Part shown: positions 27,609-37,185 of the stretch, piece by piece
Layout of the letters: each line of letters starts with the position of its first letter
Numbering within the stretch: position 1 is the stretch's first letter
Origin: Myroides oncorhynchi
GTDB taxonomy: Bacteria; Bacteroidota; Bacteroidia; Flavobacteriales; Flavobacteriaceae
Direction: 5' to 3'
Length of the DNA: 64,000 nucleotides
NCBI RefSeq assembly: GCF_020905415.1
Contig: NZ_JAJJMP010000001.1
Coordinates: 1,313,501 to 1,377,500, forward strand
The notes under the pieces: generated by a model
The model's database searches: none
Seen by the model: the letters and a program-made list of their open reading frames with translations, nothing else
What the model was told of the DNA's origin: nothing
Program-made: the position numbers and the translations under genes

Positions 27609-27799
27609 TGCTGTTAAGTCAAATTAAATTACAGAAAAAAGTTTTTAATTACTAGTTATTCGCTTGTTCAACACTGTCACAAAACCTCTTCAATAGCTCT
27701 TCAACAAAAGGCGCTCTATGTAGAGTAATTTTGGAGAAGTGTTGGATAGATGTTGAAAGTTCGAAAATAGGGATTTATATCTAGTAAAAATTTATGTAT

Positions 27800-28558
27800 T
27801 TAAAACATCTTATCTATGATCTCCTGTCCATAGACTAAAGATACTTCTTCTACAAAAGATTGAAAGCTAAAGCTTGCTTCTTCGTTAGCGTTATCTGAGA
27901 TTGTACGGATAACGATAAATGGAATGTCAAATTCATAACACACCTGTGCTACTGCTGCACCTTCCATTTCTACACATAATACTTCTGGCAATTGTACTTG
28001 TAGGTTATTCTTTTGTTCAGATGTTGAAAAGAATTGATCTCCACTTGCTATAGTTCCATAGTGCAGTTTAGGCGTGGTGATATTAAATTTGGCCAACTCA
28101 GATACACTGATTAGTTGGTGTAAATTCTCTAACCCGAACATCAACTCTATGTGGTTAAGCGTCTCTTTTGACCATTGATCATCTGTATCAAAGTATGTTT
28201 TGCCTAATAGAGGTATTTCGAATTTAGGTCTTAAAGGTGAAGCATCCATATCATATTGTACCAAATTCTTTGCTACTACTACATCACCTACTTTTACATT
28301 AGGGTGTATTGCTCCTGCTACTCCTATAAAGGCTATACTATCTACCTTAAACTCTAAAATAAGAGTTGCTACTGTTGCAGCTGCAGCTACTTTTCCAATA
28401 CGCGAGTAGACTACCACTACTTTTTGGTTGTTGATGTAACCTTCATAGTAAGTACGGTTGCCTATCTTTTGTTCAGTTTTATCTTTTAGCTGCGAGATTA
28501 TTCCATTTACCTCTTGTGGTATAGCACCTAATATTCCTATCGTTTTATATGATGTCAT
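27800..28558 (-). CDS. mtnN: 5'-methylthioadenosine/S-adenosylhomocysteine nucleosidase
   Basis: Cleaves the glycosidic bond of methylthioadenosine and S-adenosylhomocysteine, releasing adenine, in methionine salvage and AI-2 precursor formation. The 252-residue protein has the N-terminal ILGAIPQEV with Glu16, the substrate-binding VEMEGAAVAQ block with Glu199, and the catalytic Asp222 in TISDNANEE. No signal peptide, so cytoplasmic. Length is slightly above the E. coli enzyme (232). It stands alone on the minus strand; the gene-free 27609-27799 stretch downstream shows no clear terminator. Confidence 0.94.
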   Translation of the reverse strand: MTSYKTIGILGAIPQEVNGIISQLKDKTEQKIGNRTYYEGYINNQKVVVVYSRIGKVAAAATVATLILEFKVDSIAFIGVAGAIHPNVKVGDVVVAKNLVQYDMDASPLRPKFEIPLLGKTYFDTDDQWSKETLNHIELMFGLENLHQLISVSELAKFNITTPKLHYGTIASGDQFFSTSEQKNNLQVQLPEVLCVEMEGAAVAQVCYEFDIPFIVIRTISDNANEEASFSFQSFVEEVSLVYGQEIIDKMF

Positions 28559-29068
28559 AATTGAATTGATATTTGATGGTTCAAAATTACGAAAATAAAG
28601 GCAACCTATATTTGATTTATAATTTGCTCCCTATATCTAGGTCTGAGGAATGAGAGAGGTATGCGTTGAACATTTCTTGCTGAAAACAGCCTCTATGGCT
28701 AGTATATCTCATAGATAGGACAATGAATCCGCACTTGGTAGCAAGAGAGATTGTGTTTCATTTTGGTTATTATGAAAAAATAGTATTTAGTGATAGGCAG
28801 GTATGTTTGGTTGCATTTATTTTTATATCTTGTAAAATACAAGGTCAAATAGATTGAAATAAACAGTGTAAATATTGTCAAATTACGATTTAGTACATGG
28901 TAGTGGTATGCTGTGTAGTCTATTTTAAATAAGATATTTAGAGAAAATAGGTTGTGAAAATCTTGTGTAATAAAAAATTATTTAAGAGAGATGTAAAAAT
29001 AGTATCTTTACAGCGAGTAAATAAATGCGATAATTCCCAAACGGGATTCAATATATAAAAATAAATAG
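28559..29068. other. 510-base divergent gene-free region
   Basis: Lies between mtnN (minus) and the ricT-like gene (plus). The mtnN -7 box is at 28582-28589 and a TATCTTTA box for ricT at 29003-29010. Short minus-strand frames of 60-83 codons here have no family features and I do not regard them as genes. No repeat or hairpin stands out. Confidence 0.5.
28582..28589 (-). promoter_or_regulatory. -7 box for mtnN
   Basis: Reads TAATTTTG on the minus strand, matching TAnnTTTG, 23 bases before the start codon. The -33 box is not clear. Confidence 0.5.
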
Positions 29069-30697
29069 ATGGCTTGTACAAATTGTTCAACAGATAAAGA
29101 TAGTAGTGGGCTTCCGAAGGGATGCCAGAATAAAGGAACGTGCGGTACAGATGGCTGTAATAAATTAGCAGTTTTCGATTGGTTGTCAAATATGGTTTAT
29201 CCTACTGGCACTGAGATATATGATATAGTAGAGGTTCGTTTTAAGAACGGTAGAAAAGATTTTTATCGATACCCAAAAGAGATTAGTATCTCGATGGGAG
29301 ATATTGTGGCTACGGAGTCTTCTCCAGGACATGATATCGGTATCGTATCATTAGTGGGAGAACTAGTGAAGGTGCAGATGAAGAAGAAAAAAGCTGATCC
29401 AAATGGGGAGGTTTTAAAGATATATCGCAAAGCGACTCAAAAAGATATAGATATCTGGCAAGAAGCTCGTAATAGAGAGGAAAAAGTTAAAGTTAAAGCA
29501 CGTGAGATGGCTATTGCTTTAAAGCTGGAGATGAAGATTTCGGATGTAGAGTTTCAAGGTGATGCTTCTAAAGCAACTTTTTATTATACAGCAAGTGAGC
29601 GTGTTGATTTTAGACAATTGATTAAAGACTTTGCACGTGAGTTTAGCATCCGTATCGAGATGAAGCAGGTAGGTTTCCGTCAGGAGGCTGCTCGTTTAGG
29701 AGGAATTGGCTCATGTGGACGCGAATTATGTTGTTCTACCTGGTTAACAGATTTTAGAAGTGTGAATACTTCTGCTGCTCGTTATCAACAACTTTCATTA
29801 AATCCACAGAAGTTAGCAGGTCAATGTGGTAAGCTGAAGTGTTGTTTGAACTTTGAATTAGATACTTATCTAGAGGCATTAAAGGATATGCCTGATTCGG
29901 ATACAAAATTAATGACTGTAAAAGGATTAGCGATATGTCAGAAGATAGATATCTTTAAAGGGCAGATGTGGTTTGCTTATATTAACAACTCTGCGAACTG
30001 GTATGTGTTGTCAACAGAGATGGTGAAAGAAATTCTTGCATTGAATAAAAAAGATCAAAAAGGGGAGGACTTAGAAAGTTATATGCTTGAAATAGAATCG
30101 GATGATATTGATTTTAACAATGCGTCTGAGCAAGATAGTGTAACTCGATTCGATCAACCTAAACGCAAGAAAAAACCTACTCGAAATAAGAAAAAAGAGG
30201 CTCCTATAAAAGGAGGTCAAGATCCTCAGGCACCTGTAGTGAGAAAAGAACGTCCTGTTAATAATGAGAACAAATCGCGACAAGGTAAACCTGGTGAACG
30301 AGATACTCAGAATAGACAACAAGTACGTAATCGCAATAAAAACAGACAAGAAGGAACTCCAGAAGGGAATGATACTGCAGTGAAGCAGACTTCTATTGGT
30401 GAATCTAAGAATGTACGTAAAGAGTATAAAGGGGGGACTCAAGGAGAGAATAGCGAACCTAGAGAAAACAAAACTCAAAGAGAACCTAGAGAAAATAAGG
30501 GGACTAAAGGGCCTAGAGAAAATAAAGCACCTAGAGAGAATAAAGGTGGACAAAAAGAGGGGACAAAGACAGTAGATGGAATTGCTGAAGGAGGAGATAC
30601 TCCTAAAGCAAAACATCACAAAAAGCGCCCAAATAGGAATAAGAATTTTAAGAAAGATAATAGTAATAATAGTGACAATGCTAATACAGAGAATTAG
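29069..30697 (+). CDS. PSP1/RicT-like protein with a basic repeat tail
   Basis: 542 residues. The PSP1 domain occupies about residues 45-280; Cys clusters lie at the N-terminus (CTNCSTDKD, CQNKGTCGTDGC) and in GSCGRELCCSTW and AGQCGKLKCCLNF. In B. subtilis the homologue RicT/YaaT works in a complex that binds iron-sulfur clusters and affects RNA processing; the Cys pattern here is compatible. From about residue 365 the tail is Lys/Arg/Asn-rich and disordered, with PRENK motifs repeated four times. The last 20 bases overlap gldH, so the two are translationally linked. Function in flavobacteria is not established. Confidence 0.86.
   Translation: MACTNCSTDKDSSGLPKGCQNKGTCGTDGCNKLAVFDWLSNMVYPTGTEIYDIVEVRFKNGRKDFYRYPKEISISMGDIVATESSPGHDIGIVSLVGELVKVQMKKKKADPNGEVLKIYRKATQKDIDIWQEARNREEKVKVKAREMAIALKLEMKISDVEFQGDASKATFYYTASERVDFRQLIKDFAREFSIRIEMKQVGFRQEAARLGGIGSCGRELCCSTWLTDFRSVNTSAARYQQLSLNPQKLAGQCGKLKCCLNFELDTYLEALKDMPDSDTKLMTVKGLAICQKIDIFKGQMWFAYINNSANWYVLSTEMVKEILALNKKDQKGEDLESYMLEIESDDIDFNNASEQDSVTRFDQPKRKKKPTRNKKKEAPIKGGQDPQAPVVRKERPVNNENKSRQGKPGERDTQNRQQVRNRNKNRQEGTPEGNDTAVKQTSIGESKNVRKEYKGGTQGENSEPRENKTQREPRENKGTKGPRENKAPRENKGGQKEGTKTVDGIAEGGDTPKAKHHKKRPNRNKNFKKDNSNNSDNANTEN
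30458..30545 (+). repeat. in-gene tandem repeat encoding PRENK units
   Basis: The block CCTAGAGA(A/G)AA(T/C)AA recurs at 30458, 30485, 30512 and 30530, spaced 27, 27 and 18 bases, so copy number changes would stay in frame. It encodes PRENKTQRE, PRENKGTKG, PRENKA and PRENKGG. Confidence 0.85.
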
Positions 30698-31178
30698 TCG
30701 TTATCTAATTGTACTTAGTTTTATTATATTTTCAATTTCATCTTGCCAAGAAGATAGCAAAATGTTATTTGATCAATATCAGGAAACTACTGGGACATGG
30801 GATAAGAAGGATGTAAAGACGTTCGTATATGACGTGCAAGACACTGTTCAACGTCATAATCTTTTTATGAATTTAAGAGTTAATAAGAGTTATCCTTATA
30901 GTAACTTATTTGTTATTTTTAAGATACATCAACCTAATTCTGATATTCTAATAGATACTTTACAGTTTCAGATGGCAAAACCAGATGGTACATTATTAGG
31001 TAATAGTTTTTCGGATGTAAAAGAGAGTAAATTAGAGTTGAAGGAAGGTTATGTTTTTCCTGAAGCAGGTAGCTATAAGTTCTCTGTAGAACAAGTGGTA
31101 AGAGAATTGGGAGAGGTAGAAGGAGTTAATTCTTTAAAGGGAGTTTCAGAAGTGGGATTTCGTATAGAGAAACAATAA
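30678..31178 (+). CDS. gldH: gliding motility lipoprotein GldH
   Basis: 166 residues. The signal segment LIVLSFIIFSISSC places the lipidated Cys at residue 23. The body has the MLFDQYQETTGTWDKKDV start and the C-terminal GVSEVGFRIEK that I associate with GldH of gliding flavobacteria, a lipoprotein needed for gliding motility. The start ATG overlaps the end of the ricT-like gene by 20 bases; an upstream in-frame ATG at 30576 would put 34 residues before the signal peptide and is rejected. PBP1A follows after 28 bases, an order seen in other flavobacteria. Confidence 0.88.
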   Translation: MLIQRISRYLIVLSFIIFSISSCQEDSKMLFDQYQETTGTWDKKDVKTFVYDVQDTVQRHNLFMNLRVNKSYPYSNLFVIFKIHQPNSDILIDTLQFQMAKPDGTLLGNSFSDVKESKLELKEGYVFPEAGSYKFSVEQVVRELGEVEGVNSLKGVSEVGFRIEKQ

Positions 31179-31206
31179 AAAAGATTTTAGAAGTATTAAA
31201 CGCTTT

Positions 31207-33522
31207 ATGAGTTCAAACAACAACAAAGAAACAAAGAAACAAGGAGTTAAAGGGCCGAAGAATTATTTAAAAATATTTTGGTTAGGTTTCCTTGGTTTTG
31301 TCGCAGCAGTTATTTTCTTTTTCCTATGTGCTTCTTGGGGAGTTTTTGGTCAGATGCCAACATTTGATGATTTAGAAAACCCTGCAAGTAATGTAGCCAC
31401 AGAGATTATTTCATCAGATGGAAAAACGATAGGGAAGTTTTATTTAGAGAACCGTGTACCGATTAAATATGAAGATTTACCAGATTATTTAGTTAATGCC
31501 CTTATTTCTACAGAAGATGAACGCTTTAAAGAGCATTCAGGTATAGATGCACGTGGTACGTTACGTGCGATTACTTCGGTTGGTAGTAGTGGAGGTGCGA
31601 GTACTATTACACAACAGTTAGCTAAACTATTATTTCACGGTGAGGGATCTAGGAGCTTACCAAAGCGTATTACACAGAAAGCAAAAGAATGGGTTATAGC
31701 TGTTAAATTAGAAAGACAATACACAAAAGAAGAGATTCTAACAATGTATTTAAATAAAGCTGACTTCGTTAATAACGCAGTTGGTATTCGTTCTGCTACT
31801 CGTATTTATATGGGTAAAGAACCAAAAGATTTAACTATAGATGAAGCAGCAATGTTCGTTGGGATGTTACAGAACCCTGCTTATTTTAATCCTGTTCGTC
31901 GTCCAGAGTTAGTTGAGAAGAGACGTAATGTAGTATTACACCAAATGGCTCGTAATGGACATATTACACAAGAGGAAAGTGAGAAGTTACAAAAGAAACC
32001 ATTAGCACTACATTTTACTCCTGAAAGCCACAGAGAGGGGATAGCAACATATTTCCGTGAGTACTTACGTGATTATATGCGTCGTTGGGTGAAAGAGAAT
32101 CCTAAGAAGGATGGGTCTACCTATGATATCTATCGCGATGGATTGAAAATATATGTATCTATAGACTCTCGTATGCAGAAGTATGGAGAAGAGGCTGTAG
32201 AAGCTCACATCGCTAATCTACAGGAAGAGTTCTTTATCGATCAAAAGAATAATAAAATGGCACCATTCTATAAGATTAACCAAGGAGAGGTTGATAATAT
32301 TATGATGCGTGCGATGAAGACTTCTGAGAGATGGAGACAGATGAGTGAACAAGGGAAGTCTGAGAAAGATATTATCAAGTCATTCGATGTGAAGACAGAG
32401 ATGCGTATATTTAGTTGGAAAGGAGATAGAGATACTATTATGACACCTAAGGACTCTATACGTTACTATAAACACTTCTTACAAGCAGGTATGATGGCTA
32501 TGGAGCCACAAACGGGACATATCAAAGCTTGGGTTGGAGGAATTAACTACAAGCACTTCCAGTATGATCACGTTGGACAAGGAGCAAGACAAGTTGGATC
32601 TACTTTCAAGCCTTTCGTTTATGCGACAGCTATAGAGCAACTACATTATTCACCTTGTGATTCTATTATTGATTCACCATTCACTATGCCTAAAGGTAGA
32701 TATGGAATTTCTAAAGATTGGAGTCCACAGAACTCTAACCGTTCTTATAGAGGTATCATGACACTTAAGCAAGCATTGGCAGGATCTGTTAATACGATTA
32801 CAGCTAAGTTAATGGATAAGGTAGGGCCTAAGGCAGTAGTGGATATGTGTAGAGATTTAGGTATATCAGCAGATGTACCACAGAGTCCTGCTATTGCATT
32901 AGGAGCTGTAGATATTACAGTAAGTGATATGGTGGCTGCATACAGTACCTTTGCTAACCAAGGTATCTATGTCAAACCGACTTTTATAACAAGAATAGCG
33001 GATAAGAATGGAGTTGTATTATTTAATGCTGTTCCAGAGACTAAGGATGTAGTGAGTAAGGATGTAGCTTACGCTATCATTAAGTTATTAGAAGGGGTTA
33101 CTGAATCTGGGTCTGGTGTTAGATTACGTACTACTTGGCAAGGAGCAGGATATAAGCGTGTGACTGGTCACCCTTATAAATTCACTAACCCTATTGCAGG
33201 TAAGACGGGTACGAGTCAGAATAACAGTGATGGATGGTTTATCGGTATGGTACCTAACTTAGCTACAGGTATATGGGTAGGAAATGACGATAGAGCAGCT
33301 CATTTTAGATCTATGACTTATGGACAAGGAGCTACGTTAGCACTCCCTATTTGGGGTATCTTTATGAATAAGTGTTATGCTGATAAGGGACTGAGTATTT
33401 CTAAAGGAGGATTCCCGATACCAGAGCATTTATCTATCAGAGTAGACTGTACTAGGATAGTGCAACCAGAGACAGATGATGTCACTGAAGGAGCATTAGA
33501 TACAGAAGAATTTGATTTTTAA
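31207..33522 (+). CDS. bifunctional penicillin-binding protein 1A
   Basis: 771-residue class A PBP that polymerises and cross-links peptidoglycan. One membrane helix at about residues 22-44. The glycosyltransferase domain shows [12 protein letters not shown] with catalytic Glu near 103-105, and the [10 protein letters not shown] and [13 protein letters not shown] motifs. The transpeptidase domain has the active-site SxxK at S465-K468 (GSTFKPF), SVN at residues 527-529 and KTG at 666-668. No anomalies. It follows gldH by 28 bases and ends at a strong terminator, so ricT-gldH-pbp1A is probably one transcript. Confidence 0.95.
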   Translation: MSSNNNKETKKQGVKGPKNYLKIFWLGFLGFVAAVIFFFLCASWGVFGQMPTFDDLENPASNVATEIISSDGKTIGKFYLENRVPIKYEDLPDYLVNALISTEDERFKEHSGIDARGTLRAITSVGSSGGASTITQQLAKLLFHGEGSRSLPKRITQKAKEWVIAVKLERQYTKEEILTMYLNKADFVNNAVGIRSATRIYMGKEPKDLTIDEAAMFVGMLQNPAYFNPVRRPELVEKRRNVVLHQMARNGHITQEESEKLQKKPLALHFTPESHREGIATYFREYLRDYMRRWVKENPKKDGSTYDIYRDGLKIYVSIDSRMQKYGEEAVEAHIANLQEEFFIDQKNNKMAPFYKINQGEVDNIMMRAMKTSERWRQMSEQGKSEKDIIKSFDVKTEMRIFSWKGDRDTIMTPKDSIRYYKHFLQAGMMAMEPQTGHIKAWVGGINYKHFQYDHVGQGARQVGSTFKPFVYATAIEQLHYSPCDSIIDSPFTMPKGRYGISKDWSPQNSNRSYRGIMTLKQALAGSVNTITAKLMDKVGPKAVVDMCRDLGISADVPQSPAIALGAVDITVSDMVAAYSTFANQGIYVKPTFITRIADKNGVVLFNAVPETKDVVSKDVAYAIIKLLEGVTESGSGVRLRTTWQGAGYKRVTGHPYKFTNPIAGKTGTSQNNSDGWFIGMVPNLATGIWVGNDDRAAHFRSMTYGQGATLALPIWGIFMNKCYADKGLSISKGGFPIPEHLSIRVDCTRIVQPETDDVTEGALDTEEFDF

Positions 33523-33533
33523 TGATGATATAT

Positions 33534-33564
33534 AAAACGCCTTTTTTTAAAGGCGTTTTTTTTT
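33534..33564 (+). terminator. rho-independent terminator after PBP1A
   Basis: AAAACGCCTTT pairs with AAAGGCGTTTT and nine T follow. It lies between the PBP1A stop and the CoA-transferase start. Confidence 0.95.
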
Positions 33565-33599
33565 GTATTTTTAGAAACATATTACTAAACCAAAGAATT

Positions 33600-34301
33600 A
33601 TGATAAATAAAAAAGTAGCTAATGTAAAAGAGGCATTGGCAGATATAAAAAATGATATGACTATCATGCTAGGAGGATTTGGGTTATGTGGTATACCTGA
33701 AAATAGTATAGCAGAATTAGTCGATATGAATGTGACGGGGTTAACTTGTATTTCTAACAATGCTGGTGTAGATAATTTCGGATTGGGATTATTGTTGCAA
33801 AAGCGCCAAATTAAGAAGATGATATCATCTTATGTAGGAGAGAACGCAGAGTTTGAACGCCAGATGTTATCGGGAGAGCTTGATGTAGAACTTACACCGC
33901 AAGGAACATTAGCAGAGAAGTGTAGAGCAGCACAGATGGGGATACCAGGTTTTTATACACCAGCAGGGTATGGTACAGAAGTAGCAGAAGGAAAAGAAGT
34001 GAGAGAATTCCATGGTAAACCGCATATATTAGAATTGGCATTTGAAGCTGATTTTGCCATTGTTAAAGCATGGAAAGGTGATGAAGCAGGGAACTTGATA
34101 TTTAAGGGTACAGCGCGTAATTTTAATGCATGTATGGCTGGAGCGGCTAAGGTGACTATAGCAGAAGTAGAAGAACTAGTGCCAGCAGGACAGCTAGATC
34201 CTAATGAGATTCACATACCTGGAATATTTGTCAAACGTATATTCCAAGGAGAGAAGTATGAGAAGCGAATTGAGCAACGCACAGTTCGCACTAAGAATTA
34301 A
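33600..34301 (+). CDS. scoA: 3-oxoacid CoA-transferase subunit A
   Basis: 233 residues. Together with subunit B it moves CoA from succinyl-CoA to a 3-oxoacid such as acetoacetate, feeding ketone-body or short-chain acid use. The [15 protein letters not shown] motif near residue 22 and the [17 protein letters not shown] block are typical of subunit A. I place the start at ATG 33600 (MINKKVANV); the frame is open to 33522 but that extension would run through a terminator hairpin. Subunit B starts 21 bases downstream. Confidence 0.92.
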   Translation: MINKKVANVKEALADIKNDMTIMLGGFGLCGIPENSIAELVDMNVTGLTCISNNAGVDNFGLGLLLQKRQIKKMISSYVGENAEFERQMLSGELDVELTPQGTLAEKCRAAQMGIPGFYTPAGYGTEVAEGKEVREFHGKPHILELAFEADFAIVKAWKGDEAGNLIFKGTARNFNACMAGAAKVTIAEVEELVPAGQLDPNEIHIPGIFVKRIFQGEKYEKRIEQRTVRTKN

Positions 34302-34322
34302 TCACCATTTTAAACTTAAATT

Positions 34323-34976
34323 ATGTTAGATAAAGTAGGAATTGCAAAGCGTATAGCGATGGAAGTTAAAGATGGCTTCTATGTGAATTTAGGTATAGGT
34401 ATCCCAACATTAGTTGCTAATTACGTTCCTGAAGGTATGAATGTGGAGTTTCAGAGTGAGAATGGTATTTTAGGAATGGGACCTTTCCCATTCGAAGGAG
34501 AGGAAGATCCTGATTTGATAAATGCTGGAAAGCAAACGATCACAAGTTTACCAGGGGCTTCTTTCTTTGACTCTGCTACTAGTTTTGGTATGATACGTGG
34601 ACAACATGTAGATTTAACTATTCTAGGAGCTATGGAAGTGTCAGAACATGGTGATATAGCTAACTGGAAGATACCAGGTAAGATGGTCAAGGGAATGGGA
34701 GGAGCTATGGACTTAGTTGCATCTGCAGAAAACATTATTGTAGCAATGATGCATGTAAATAAAGCAGGTGAATCAAAGATATTAAAACAGTGTAGTTTAC
34801 CACTAACAGGAGTTAAGTGCGTTAAAAAGATAGTAACTGAGTTAGCAGTGATGGAAGTAATAGATAAAGGTATTAAACTTTTAGAACGTGCACCTGGGGT
34901 TACAGTAGAAGACATTATAAAAGCAACAGAAGTAACTTTGATCATCGAGGGAGATATACCAGAGATGAGTTTATAA
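34323..34976 (+). CDS. scoB: 3-oxoacid CoA-transferase subunit B
   Basis: 217 residues. The catalytic Glu46 that forms the glutamyl-CoA thioester is in FQSENGILGMGPFP, and the preceding VNLGIGIPTLVANY loop is a family signature. The pair forms a cytoplasmic heterotetramer in known members. Substrate specificity (acetoacetate versus another 3-oxoacid) cannot be fixed from sequence. Followed immediately by a terminator, so the operon is scoA-scoB only. Confidence 0.93.
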   Translation: MLDKVGIAKRIAMEVKDGFYVNLGIGIPTLVANYVPEGMNVEFQSENGILGMGPFPFEGEEDPDLINAGKQTITSLPGASFFDSATSFGMIRGQHVDLTILGAMEVSEHGDIANWKIPGKMVKGMGGAMDLVASAENIIVAMMHVNKAGESKILKQCSLPLTGVKCVKKIVTELAVMEVIDKGIKLLERAPGVTVEDIIKATEVTLIIEGDIPEMSL

Positions 34977-34985
34977 AAACTGATT

Positions 34986-35012
34986 AAAAGAGCTCCTAAG
35001 AGCTCTTTTTTA
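34986..35012 (+). terminator. rho-independent terminator after scoB
   Basis: AAAAGAGCTC (34986-34995) pairs with GAGCTCTTTT (35000-35009) around a 4-base loop, with a T-run. Confidence 0.93.
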
Positions 35013-35067
35013 TTTAAATAGCAGTCGAGTGAAGTTGTAAATGAGTATTTTTATATAAAAAAATAGT

Positions 35068-36168
35068 ATGAATAAGTTTATAAATTATCCTTTATATCTA
35101 AAGATAACTTGTGTACTCTTGAGTATTGTGGTGTTTAGTTATATAGCCATATTGTTAGAGAATATTTTTGTTCCCTTGTTTTTAGGGCTATTGGTAGCCT
35201 CTTTGCTAGTTCCCTTTAGTCAGTTTTTAGAGAATAAGTTTAAATTCTCTAGAGGAGTTTCATCTATTATAGTAGTGTTAATAGCTCTTTCTGTTTTAGT
35301 TGGAGTATTGTTTTTAATAGGGATGCAATTAACACATTTAGAAGATGAATGGCCAGCTTTTCAGAACCAGCTGATGGACAGTGTAGGCGTTGTACAAGAA
35401 TGGGTGTATACTAAATTTGGTATCGCAAAGGAACATCAGATGAATTATATAGAATCAGCAGCATCTAACTCTCTAAAGACAGGAACAGATATTTTAGGAG
35501 CGGCTATGAGTTCCATTTCTACATTGCTAATGTTTATAGTATTTACCTTTTTGTATTCAGTATTTCTACTAATTTATAGAGGACATTTAGTGCGATTTAT
35601 CATGATGTTATTTCCAGATCAGCATAGAATTAAGGTATTAGATACAGTAAATGCTATTCAACACATGGTTAAGAAGTATCTTGTGGGGTTATTATTACAG
35701 ATGATTATTGTTAGTACACTTGCTTTAGTAGCATTTGCTATTCTTGATATTAAATATTCTTTAATGTTAGCTGTTATAACAGGTATACTTAATGTGTTGC
35801 CGTATGTAGGTATTCTTATTGCTTTAATAGTTACGATGTTAATTACTTTTGCAACTGCGACAGGAGCTAAAGTTGCTTTTGTATTACTTGCTTTTGTTAT
35901 TATTCATGCAATTGATGGTAATATAGTCATGCCAAAGATTGTTGGATCTAAAGTTAAAGTAAATTCTTTAGTTGTAATTATTGGGCTTATTCTTGGAGAA
36001 ATGGCTTGGGGAATCTCTGGTATGTTACTCGCTATACCTACTTTAGCAATTATAAAGATAGTTTGTGATAGAGTTGAAAGTTTAAGACCTTGGGGATATT
36101 TACTTGGAGAAGAAAGAACTCCTAAAGAGATCATAGTAGAAGAGGAAATCAAAGAAGATTTAGAATAA
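35068..36168 (+). CDS. AI-2E family transporter
   Basis: A 366-residue inner-membrane protein with about eight helices and the family's cytoplasmic middle section (residues 85-150, helical). Conserved stretches such as ILNVLPYVGILIALIVTMLI and IHAIDGNIVMPKIVGSKVKVN match the AI-2E/PerM family, whose members include putative AI-2 exporters and Na+/H+ antiporters. The name reflects the family, not proven transport. The acidic tail EEEIKEDLE ends the protein. A shared terminator separates it from the convergent Usp gene. Confidence 0.9.
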   Translation: MNKFINYPLYLKITCVLLSIVVFSYIAILLENIFVPLFLGLLVASLLVPFSQFLENKFKFSRGVSSIIVVLIALSVLVGVLFLIGMQLTHLEDEWPAFQNQLMDSVGVVQEWVYTKFGIAKEHQMNYIESAASNSLKTGTDILGAAMSSISTLLMFIVFTFLYSVFLLIYRGHLVRFIMMLFPDQHRIKVLDTVNAIQHMVKKYLVGLLLQMIIVSTLALVAFAILDIKYSLMLAVITGILNVLPYVGILIALIVTMLITFATATGAKVAFVLLAFVIIHAIDGNIVMPKIVGSKVKVNSLVVIIGLILGEMAWGISGMLLAIPTLAIIKIVCDRVESLRPWGYLLGEERTPKEIIVEEEIKEDLE

Positions 36169-36169
36169 A

Positions 36170-36206
36170 AGAATAGGCTATCTCACGAGATAGCCTATTC
36201 TTTTTA
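36170..36206. terminator. bidirectional terminator
   Basis: AGAATAGGCTATCT (36170-36183) pairs with AGATAGCCTATTCT (36188-36201) around a 4-base loop with A/T runs on both sides; it serves the convergent AI-2E and Usp genes and touches the Usp stop codon. Confidence 0.93.
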
Positions 36207-37043
36207 TTTTTTAGATTTATACACAAAAAAAGGAACTTTTAAGTGTTTAGCTAAGTGCTGTGTTATACTTTTAGAAATAATGTTTTCTATGAAAGTCTTA
36301 TTTCGTTTAATGGTTGCTACCATATCTACAGGTTCATGTTCTATGAAATCTAGTAAAGTTTTTTCTATATTTTCGGCATTAAATAAATGAAAACTTAAAG
36401 GAGCATCTTTGTATTTTTCCTTCCATTTTGTATACACCTCTTCACAAGAAGTACATCCTTTTTGTTTTACGTGAACTAATTTTACTTGAGCACCGTTCTT
36501 TTCTGCACCTTTAATAATATCATCTAAAGTAGCTTCTTCTTCTAATTCGAATCTAGAGGTAAAGATGATATTCTTTAGTTCTCTAAAGTGAGCTTCCTTC
36601 GGAACACTTAACACAGGTATATCTACTTTAGATATTGTATTAATTGTATTAGAACCTAGTATTTTCTTGTGAAAACTAGAATTGGCACCATCAGTACCCA
36701 TTACTAAGAAATCAATTTCATTCTCTTCGATTGCATGAAGTATTTCTGGAACTAACAGTCCTTCCTTTACTTTAAATAGAACTTCTACATGTTCTAGATT
36801 TAGTTCCTTTCTCATATCAATAAGCTTAGGACTATTTGCGTGTAGTTGCTCTAATTTCTCGAAAGAAGTTTTTCTAAGAACATTTTCAACTAAATGTGGA
36901 CTAATACCTCCTGAAATTACAGGTGGATCGTATACATGTAATACATATAGTTCAGAATCTCTATAATCAGCTAATTGTAAGGCATATTTAAATGCGTTAT
37001 TAGCAGTCTCTGAATAGTCTGTAGGGAATAATATCTTTTTCAT
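36204..37043 (-). CDS. tandem universal stress protein
   Basis: 279 residues made of two Usp domains (about 1-148 and 155-279). The first keeps the ATP-binding pattern GTDGANSSFHKKILGSNT; the second is degenerate. Usp proteins bind ATP and are induced in stress or stationary phase; their direct targets are mostly unknown. The second domain carries a Cys pair C197-T-S-C200, unusual for Usp proteins and possibly redox active or metal binding. No signal peptide. The start is the only good ATG, following an AT-rich leader. Confidence 0.9.
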   Translation of the reverse strand: MKKILFPTDYSETANNAFKYALQLADYRDSELYVLHVYDPPVISGGISPHLVENVLRKTSFEKLEQLHANSPKLIDMRKELNLEHVEVLFKVKEGLLVPEILHAIEENEIDFLVMGTDGANSSFHKKILGSNTINTISKVDIPVLSVPKEAHFRELKNIIFTSRFELEEEATLDDIIKGAEKNGAQVKLVHVKQKGCTSCEEVYTKWKEKYKDAPLSFHLFNAENIEKTLLDFIEHEPVDMVATIKRNKTFIENIISKSITQHLAKHLKVPFFVYKSKK

Positions 37044-37185
37044 AATATGGTGCTTTCATCTAGCATACAAGGTAGTAAAAAAAATGATGAGTATTTATTT
37101 TTATCTCATTAGAAATTATCTTACAATTCTGTTACCTATGTGTGATTAACATTGACACTTATTTAGAGTATTAGCTTTATTTTGC

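Noticed and set aside
27609..27799. Possible weak inverted sequence around TTCAACA and TGTTGAA
   Set aside because: Pairing is short and interrupted; no resemblance to the palindromic family and no T-run. Nothing else is seen in this gap.
28699..29189. Two minus-strand frames of 60 and 83 codons near ricT
   Set aside because: AT-rich, no family similarity, and one overlaps the start of a well-supported gene on the other strand.
30071..30619. 182-codon minus-strand frame opposite the ricT-like tail
   Set aside because: Composition (Ser, Phe, Leu, Arg runs) simply mirrors the Lys/Glu/Asn-rich tail; no start signals.
33522..33599. N-terminal extension of CoA-transferase subunit A
   Set aside because: It translates the PBP1A terminator hairpin and is unlike the family; the start at 33600 fits.
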